DNA from: Candidatus Neomicrothrix sp. UBA2517
Lineage (GTDB): Bacteria; Actinomycetota; Acidimicrobiia; Acidimicrobiales; UBA8592
Assembly (NCBI GenBank): GCA_002341185.1
Contig: DDNP01000034.1
Span: 1 to 9,742 of the forward strand
Reading direction: 5' to 3'
DNA: 9,742 nucleotides
The notes beneath the pieces were generated by a model. It saw only the letters and a list, made by a program, of their open reading frames with translations. It was not told the origin of the DNA and did no database searches. This document shows positions 6,646 to 9,742 of the stretch, piece after piece; the stretch's first letter is position 1, and each line of letters opens with the position of its first letter. Both the position numbers and the translations under genes were made by a program.

Positions 6646-9480
6646 CTATCGATTTAAGTAATAGATAGCACCGGCATTTGGTAAACCGGAAACTTTCCTT
6701 CCTGGGGAACCTATTATCAGGTCATTTCCCAGCACTGCAATGCTTGTCCCAAACAAACCAGATGATTGAGCAGAACCAGCGAAGATGCTTTGGTTTACAT
6801 GAAACATTTGATCACTCGTTAAAGATGGTTTCCCTTCAATGGTCGGGAAAAGTGAAATGATCCCAGCGTCTTGTTTACCTGCAACTGTTTTATTAGGAGT
6901 TCCTACAAGTATGTCTGCGATACCATCATTTGTAACGTCAGCCGCCAAGATAAATGTACCAAATTTTGATCCTGATTCTATGGTTCCTGCGACACCAGGA
7001 ACTGCTTGATTTAAAGTTTGTACGCTAGTGGACGTCGTTGCATGACCTACTGGGTTATACACAATTTGGATTATTCCAGCATCGATTTTTGAACCAACAT
7101 CTTCTCCTGGCACACCCACGATTATGTCGGCATAGCCATCATCGTCAATGTCCGCTACATCTAATGAGGAACCAAAGAAATCGTCCTTTTCAGAGGTGTC
7201 TGGCCAGCCGGAAGTATTTTGATAGAACCATTGGCTGCCTGATGCTGAGGCGCCACTTGAGGAACCATATATAATATGGACAGCCCCTGCCCGATCTTGA
7301 GCACGCCGACCCCAACCCACGCCTTCGCTGGGAACGCCTACTGCAATGTCATCGTATCCATCACCATTTATGTCACCCACTGCTACGGATTTGCCGAAAG
7401 AGTCTCCTACTTCAGCGGTGCTCTTGATTCCAGGTGTGTTCTGATGAAATAGATTGCTACCAATACCACTCAGTCCTGAAGCAGATCCGTAAAGTACATG
7501 TATAGCTCCAGCTCTCGACCTGCGGGCTATCCCCTCGCCAGGAACCCCGACGACAAGATCATCATATCCGTCACCGTTGATGTCACCTGAGTCAAGCGCT
7601 GCACCGAACATATCTCCTATCTCCGAGTGTGTTCCGATCCCTGGACTGTATTGATGCATTAAAACTGGGTTAATTAGCCCAGTTGGAGATCCGTAAGACG
7701 CCGTTATAACTCCAGCATCCTTCAGTTTATTCGAGCGTCCAAGGTTCTCTTCCGGAGTTCCAACAACTAAGTCATCGAATCCATCTCCATTAAAATCACC
7801 TACAGCAACCGTAGCAGCAAATCCATCTCCGGATTCGGCAACTCCTGGCCAGCCGTTCTCTCCCTGATAAGTTGTCACAGTATTACCCCAGCCGCCTGAC
7901 CCACCGAAAGCAACATGAAGCAACCCTGCGTTGCTTTGAGGGCCGACTCCCTCTCCTGGGACGCCAATGACGACATCTTTCAAATTATCTCCATTAAAAT
8001 CACCAGTGGCAGTTGTTGTTCCGAAGCCATCTCCAGATTCTGCTGCTCTCCATCCAGCCGGCAATACACCGGTGGTGCTTTGATTTATCTCATTGATGGG
8101 ATTATAGAAATCGTTGATGTAGTACTTTGTTGAAAGAATCTCTGACTCATATCCACCGCCATCAGCTCTTACGCCATTATTGATCGCATACATGAGAGTG
8201 TCGCCCTTTGTCGTAACATTTTGAGAAGTTCCAAAGATAGTCACATCGGCTTGGTCAGTCCTCCCAGAAGCGCCAATATCCCCTCCGATTTGGACCCCAG
8301 TTACTATTCCTATCGAACCTATTGAGGAGTCTGCAAGATATCTCCCTAAGTCTTGCCCTGAATAAGTCCTCACCCAGCTATGTCTCGGATTATTAGCATG
8401 ATCAAAAGTATCCTTTGCTGACTGCAAATATGGAGTGTCCGAACAAGGGTGGTTACTTGCCGAACAGAATACGTAAGCGCTCGACTCCATGTAGCCTCCG
8501 TTCGAGGAACTGTAATAGGCATAAATTGGGTTGTTGTTGTAGTGAATAACGTTCTGAGACGTAGCGTCCACAGCAAGCTTCCAATTATTAAAGCTTCCAC
8601 CGGATTCGTTAGTGAAACCGGTGTAATGCTGATCGTTAACCGTTGAATAAAGGTCCCAAGGAAGACTCCAAGAGCTATTGTTTCTACGAGAATTCACGCG
8701 CGCGTTTGCATAAGTTCTTCCAGCGATAGCCTGTGACTCTAATACTGCATTAGGCCAACTGGCAGGGACCTCAGCAAGCCCGTATAAGTACTTATCCATT
8801 GGTAAGTCCTCCAGAAGCACGAAAATGCCGCCTCCGGAAAGATTTCTGTTACGAACCGTAAGGACTCCCCACTGATAGCTGTTACCTGAGGTCCCAATGT
8901 TCGTAAACTGATTTACTACTTCAGTCTGTACAGGCTCACCTTCTACAATATCAATTGAGATAGGGTCAGTTGAACAGTGATTGATTGTTTCGTTTTCGGC
9001 CTCTTCGATACATATGTTCGTCCCATCAGGAAGCGAGATAGTCAACAAAGAATTAATTCTTGCGACAGCCAGAACTGATGGGTTTTCAATAGTCTTAAAA
9101 ATCTCTCCAGTTGAGTCTTTAAAGCTCACGGATCCACTTGTTGTAATGGTGGCGCCTTCTCCACTAAAAAGGTGAATATTGAGATCATCCGGTACTGATT
9201 GTGATGCAACTAGTTGTGTATTCGGATAGTAGAATTGAAGAATTTCTTGCGCATTATAACCATCCAGTGCTCGGCCGTAAGCACCATATTGGCTCATACC
9301 TACTCCATGACCCCAACCTCCTCCTTCGAAGGTGACTGAGTGCTCAGGCTCATCTGCGGAAGTAGCTGATATGCATAGAGGGGAGAGCAGAACAGCAATA
9401 ATGAAGCAACAGAAAAAAACAGATCTTTTTGTTATGCTCAAAATACTTTGGGCATAGGAGGAATTTTTGTTTATTGACAT
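6646..9480 (-). CDS. Secreted SpoIID/LytB-domain protein with C-terminal FG-GAP propeller
   Basis: From the ATG at 9480 the product has 944 residues. A signal peptide (Lys18-Arg19, hydrophobic 20-38, ATSA cleavage near 42) is followed by GWGHGVGMSQYGA (55-67) and a SpoIID/LytB domain to about residue 455. Landmarks are MDKYLYGLAEVPASWP with Glu237, aligned by eye to the catalytic Glu of the EMP motif in Bacillus SpoIID, then QAIAGRTYA (250-258) and the SSSNGGYMESS segment (324-334). SpoIID is a lytic transglycosylase acting on glycan strands; the same activity is inferred here. Seven FG-GAP repeats with DxNGDGxxD calcium motifs occupy 481-944. A GTG at 9498 would add six residues, but it has no ribosome site and sits next to the predicted transcription start. 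The ATG is preceded by GGCGGGAAAG. It is the first gene of the row, with a promoter candidate directly upstream. No anchor is visible beyond the propeller. Confidence 0.95.
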   Translation of the reverse strand: MSINKNSSYAQSILSITKRSVFFCCFIIAVLLSPLCISATSADEPEHSVTFEGGGWGHGVGMSQYGAYGRALDGYNAQEILQFYYPNTQLVASQSVPDDLNIHLFSGEGATITTSGSVSFKDSTGEIFKTIENPSVLAVARINSLLTISLPDGTNICIEEAENETINHCSTDPISIDIVEGEPVQTEVVNQFTNIGTSGNSYQWGVLTVRNRNLSGGGIFVLLEDLPMDKYLYGLAEVPASWPNAVLESQAIAGRTYANARVNSRRNNSSWSLPWDLYSTVNDQHYTGFTNESGGSFNNWKLAVDATSQNVIHYNNNPIYAYYSSSNGGYMESSAYVFCSASNHPCSDTPYLQSAKDTFDHANNPRHSWVRTYSGQDLGRYLADSSIGSIGIVTGVQIGGDIGASGRTDQADVTIFGTSQNVTTKGDTLMYAINNGVRADGGGYESEILSTKYYINDFYNPINEINQSTTGVLPAGWRAAESGDGFGTTTATGDFNGDNLKDVVIGVPGEGVGPQSNAGLLHVAFGGSGGWGNTVTTYQGENGWPGVAESGDGFAATVAVGDFNGDGFDDLVVGTPEENLGRSNKLKDAGVITASYGSPTGLINPVLMHQYSPGIGTHSEIGDMFGAALDSGDINGDGYDDLVVGVPGEGIARRSRAGAIHVLYGSASGLSGIGSNLFHQNTPGIKSTAEVGDSFGKSVAVGDINGDGYDDIAVGVPSEGVGWGRRAQDRAGAVHIIYGSSSGASASGSQWFYQNTSGWPDTSEKDDFFGSSLDVADIDDDGYADIIVGVPGEDVGSKIDAGIIQIVYNPVGHATTSTSVQTLNQAVPGVAGTIESGSKFGTFILAADVTNDGIADILVGTPNKTVAGKQDAGIISLFPTIEGKPSLTSDQMFHVNQSIFAGSAQSSGLFGTSIAVLGNDLIIGSPGRKVSGLPNAGAIYYLNR
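6649..8040 (-). repeat. Seven FG-GAP repeats of the SpoIID-type protein (propeller 1)
   Basis: Residues 481-944 hold seven units of the pattern E-x-G-D-x-F-G-x(4)-A-x-G-D-x-N-G-D-G-x-x-D-x-x-x-G-x-P. In the 944-residue numbering they start near 481, 549, 620, 690, 764, 835 and 905. The seventh has lost the Asp-rich loop but keeps FGTSIAVLG and IIGSPGR. Seven such units form the beta-propeller of integrin alpha subunits, with calcium bound in the DxNxDG loops; that fold is inferred here. The 464-residue block aligns end to end with the block in the M23 gene. Confidence 0.9.
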
Positions 9481-9486
9481 ATGATG

Positions 9487-9496
9487 CTTTCCCGCC
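9487..9496 (-). promoter_or_regulatory. Ribosome binding site supporting the ATG at 9480
   Basis: The purine-rich stretch GGCGGGAAAG ends six bases before the ATG at 9480. No comparable stretch precedes the GTG at 9498, where the bases are A/T-rich. It is not a perfect AGGAGG, but it decides between the two possible starts. Confidence 0.4.
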
Positions 9497-9505
9497 ACCC
9501 ATTTA

Positions 9506-9533
9506 ATTTTACTGCGATGGACTCTGAATTCAA
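9506..9533 (-). promoter_or_regulatory. Candidate promoter for the SpoIID-type gene
   Basis: On the minus strand TTGAAT (9528-9533) and TAAAAT (9506-9511) are separated by 16 bases and resemble vegetative -35 and -10 boxes (4/6 and 5/6 matches). Transcription would begin near 9499, giving a leader of about 19 bases before the ATG at 9480. This placement argues against the GTG at 9498. It is a consensus match only. Confidence 0.4.
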
Positions 9534-9577
9534 GTCATTTACTTTCATATTATTCAGAATGCGAAACCATCTAGGTT

Positions 9578-9641
9578 TTGTTACATATGTGCGTGTTGTC
9601 ACATCGCTTTACTACAGATGAACTATCGCTTAATGTAACAA
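9578..9641. repeat. Perfect 9-bp inverted repeat upstream of the SpoIID-type gene
   Basis: TTGTTACAT (9578-9586) and ATGTAACAA (9633-9641) are exact inverse complements around a 46-base spacer. A near copy, TTGTCACAT, lies at 9596-9604, and ATCGCTT occurs twice in the spacer (9603-9609 and 9625-9631). The cluster lies about 45 bases upstream of the promoter candidate of the leftward gene. It could be an operator cluster or the stem of a rightward RNA. Confidence 0.5.
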
Positions 9642-9655
9642 TTACCCCCCAAAGG

Positions 9656-9690
9656 AACCCCCTCCAAGCGAGGGGGTTTTCTATTTTTAT
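9656..9690 (+). terminator. Strong rho-independent terminator, rightward
   Basis: AACCCCCTC (9656-9664) and GAGGGGGTT (9670-9678) form a perfect 9-bp, G+C-rich stem with loop CAAGC. The + strand continues with a T-rich tail (about 9677-9690). On the minus strand the stem is followed by CCTTTGGGGGG, with no T-run, so it should work only for rightward transcription. The three large genes run leftward and start before it, so it does not end their transcript. Confidence 0.8.
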
Positions 9691-9742
9691 TACATGTGTG
9701 GAGGGCACGGCACATCACCCCACTATCAGCGCTACATAATGC

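Larger units (their letters stand above)
9560..9690 (+). ncRNA. Possible small structured RNA ending at the rightward terminator
   Basis: The rightward terminator has no convincing protein gene ahead of it. A weak + strand promoter (CTGAAT at 9524-9529, 18-base spacer, TATTAT at 9548-9553) would start an RNA near 9560. That RNA of about 130 bases would contain the 9-bp stem 9578-9586/9633-9641, an adjacent small hairpin (ATGTG 9587-9591 with CACAT 9600-9604) and the terminator hairpin. No known RNA family was recognised. The 5' end is a guess. Confidence 0.22.
9499..9742. other. Non-coding right edge
   Basis: These 244 bases contain the promoter candidate of the leftward genes, the inverted repeat and the rightward terminator. 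Beyond the terminator (9691-9742) no gene start, tRNA or repeat was recognised. The three minus-strand frames there are short or run through the terminator stem, so no upstream neighbour can be named. Confidence 0.5.

Noticed and set aside
9481..9498. GTG start six codons upstream for the SpoIID-type gene
   Set aside because: It has no ribosome site and lies about at the predicted transcription start, whereas the ATG at 9480 has a purine-rich stretch at good spacing.
9474..9507. Perfect TTGACA on the + strand as a promoter for the small RNA
   Set aside because: The nearest -10-like TTTAAT is 22 bases away, too far, and the hexamer lies inside the start of the SpoIID-type gene.
9517..9621. 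A 34-codon + strand ORF (MDSEFKSFTF...) before the rightward terminator
   Set aside because: No Shine-Dalgarno, no recognisable product, and it overlaps the promoter candidate of the leftward gene. Probably chance.
9578..9641. MtrA-type GTnAC direct repeats
   Set aside because: The GTnAC cores at 9580 and 9598 are 18 bases apart, not the 11-base spacing I would expect for MtrA boxes, and no other pair fits.
9691..9742. Edge of a tRNA gene (GGAGGGCACGGC and similar)
   Set aside because: No T-loop GGTTCGA-type sequence, acceptor pairing or CCA end was found on either strand.

Overview
The window looks like bacterial chromosomal DNA with a base composition in the 40s % G+C by eye. It holds three very large secreted-protein genes, all on the minus strand and read from right to left, plus about 260 bases of non-coding DNA at the right edge. 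The envelope enzymes fit a monoderm-type, Gram-positive-like cell wall: a SpoIID/LytB glycan-cleaving domain with its GHGVGMSQYGA motif at the N-terminus, and a secreted M23 peptidase. The arrangement and the C-rich/G-rich terminator recall a low-to-mid-GC actinobacterium, for example a planktonic Acidimicrobiia-like lineage. That assignment is inference, and Chloroflexi are not excluded. No mobile element, CRISPR array, tRNA or rRNA was seen.

Layout in transcription order: (1) 9480-6646 encodes a signal peptide, a SpoIID/LytB domain and a C-terminal FG-GAP repeat domain. (2) 6587-4410 encodes a signal peptide, an M23 (LytM-type) metallopeptidase domain and a second FG-GAP domain. (3) 4265 to the left edge encodes a signal peptide, a pro-domain, a subtilisin-like S8 protease, an Ig-like region, a P-domain, a fibronectin type III domain and a third FG-GAP domain. 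The third gene is open to base 1, and comparison with its neighbours puts its stop within a few codons of the edge. Genes 1 and 2 are 58 bases apart with no terminator between them. Genes 2 and 3 are 144 bases apart, and that gap holds a perfect 9-bp inverted repeat and a weak promoter candidate.

The common theme is one C-terminal architecture, seven FG-GAP/Ca-binding repeats predicted to form an integrin-alpha-like seven-bladed beta-propeller, attached to three different hydrolases. These are a glycan-strand cleaver, a peptide cross-bridge cleaver and a serine protease. This suggests a cell-surface module in which the propeller targets or scaffolds the enzymes at a common place and the protease may process the wall hydrolases or their substrates. 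That role is inferred, not shown. The propellers of genes 1 and 2 are full-length paralogues (464 residues each from blade 1 to the C-terminus); the propeller of gene 3 is more distant and carries unusual Cys-containing insertions in blades 3-5.

The right-hand non-coding region holds a promoter candidate for gene 1, a long inverted repeat, and a strong intrinsic terminator pointing rightward (+ strand) with no convincing + strand gene in front of it. It may end a small structured RNA.
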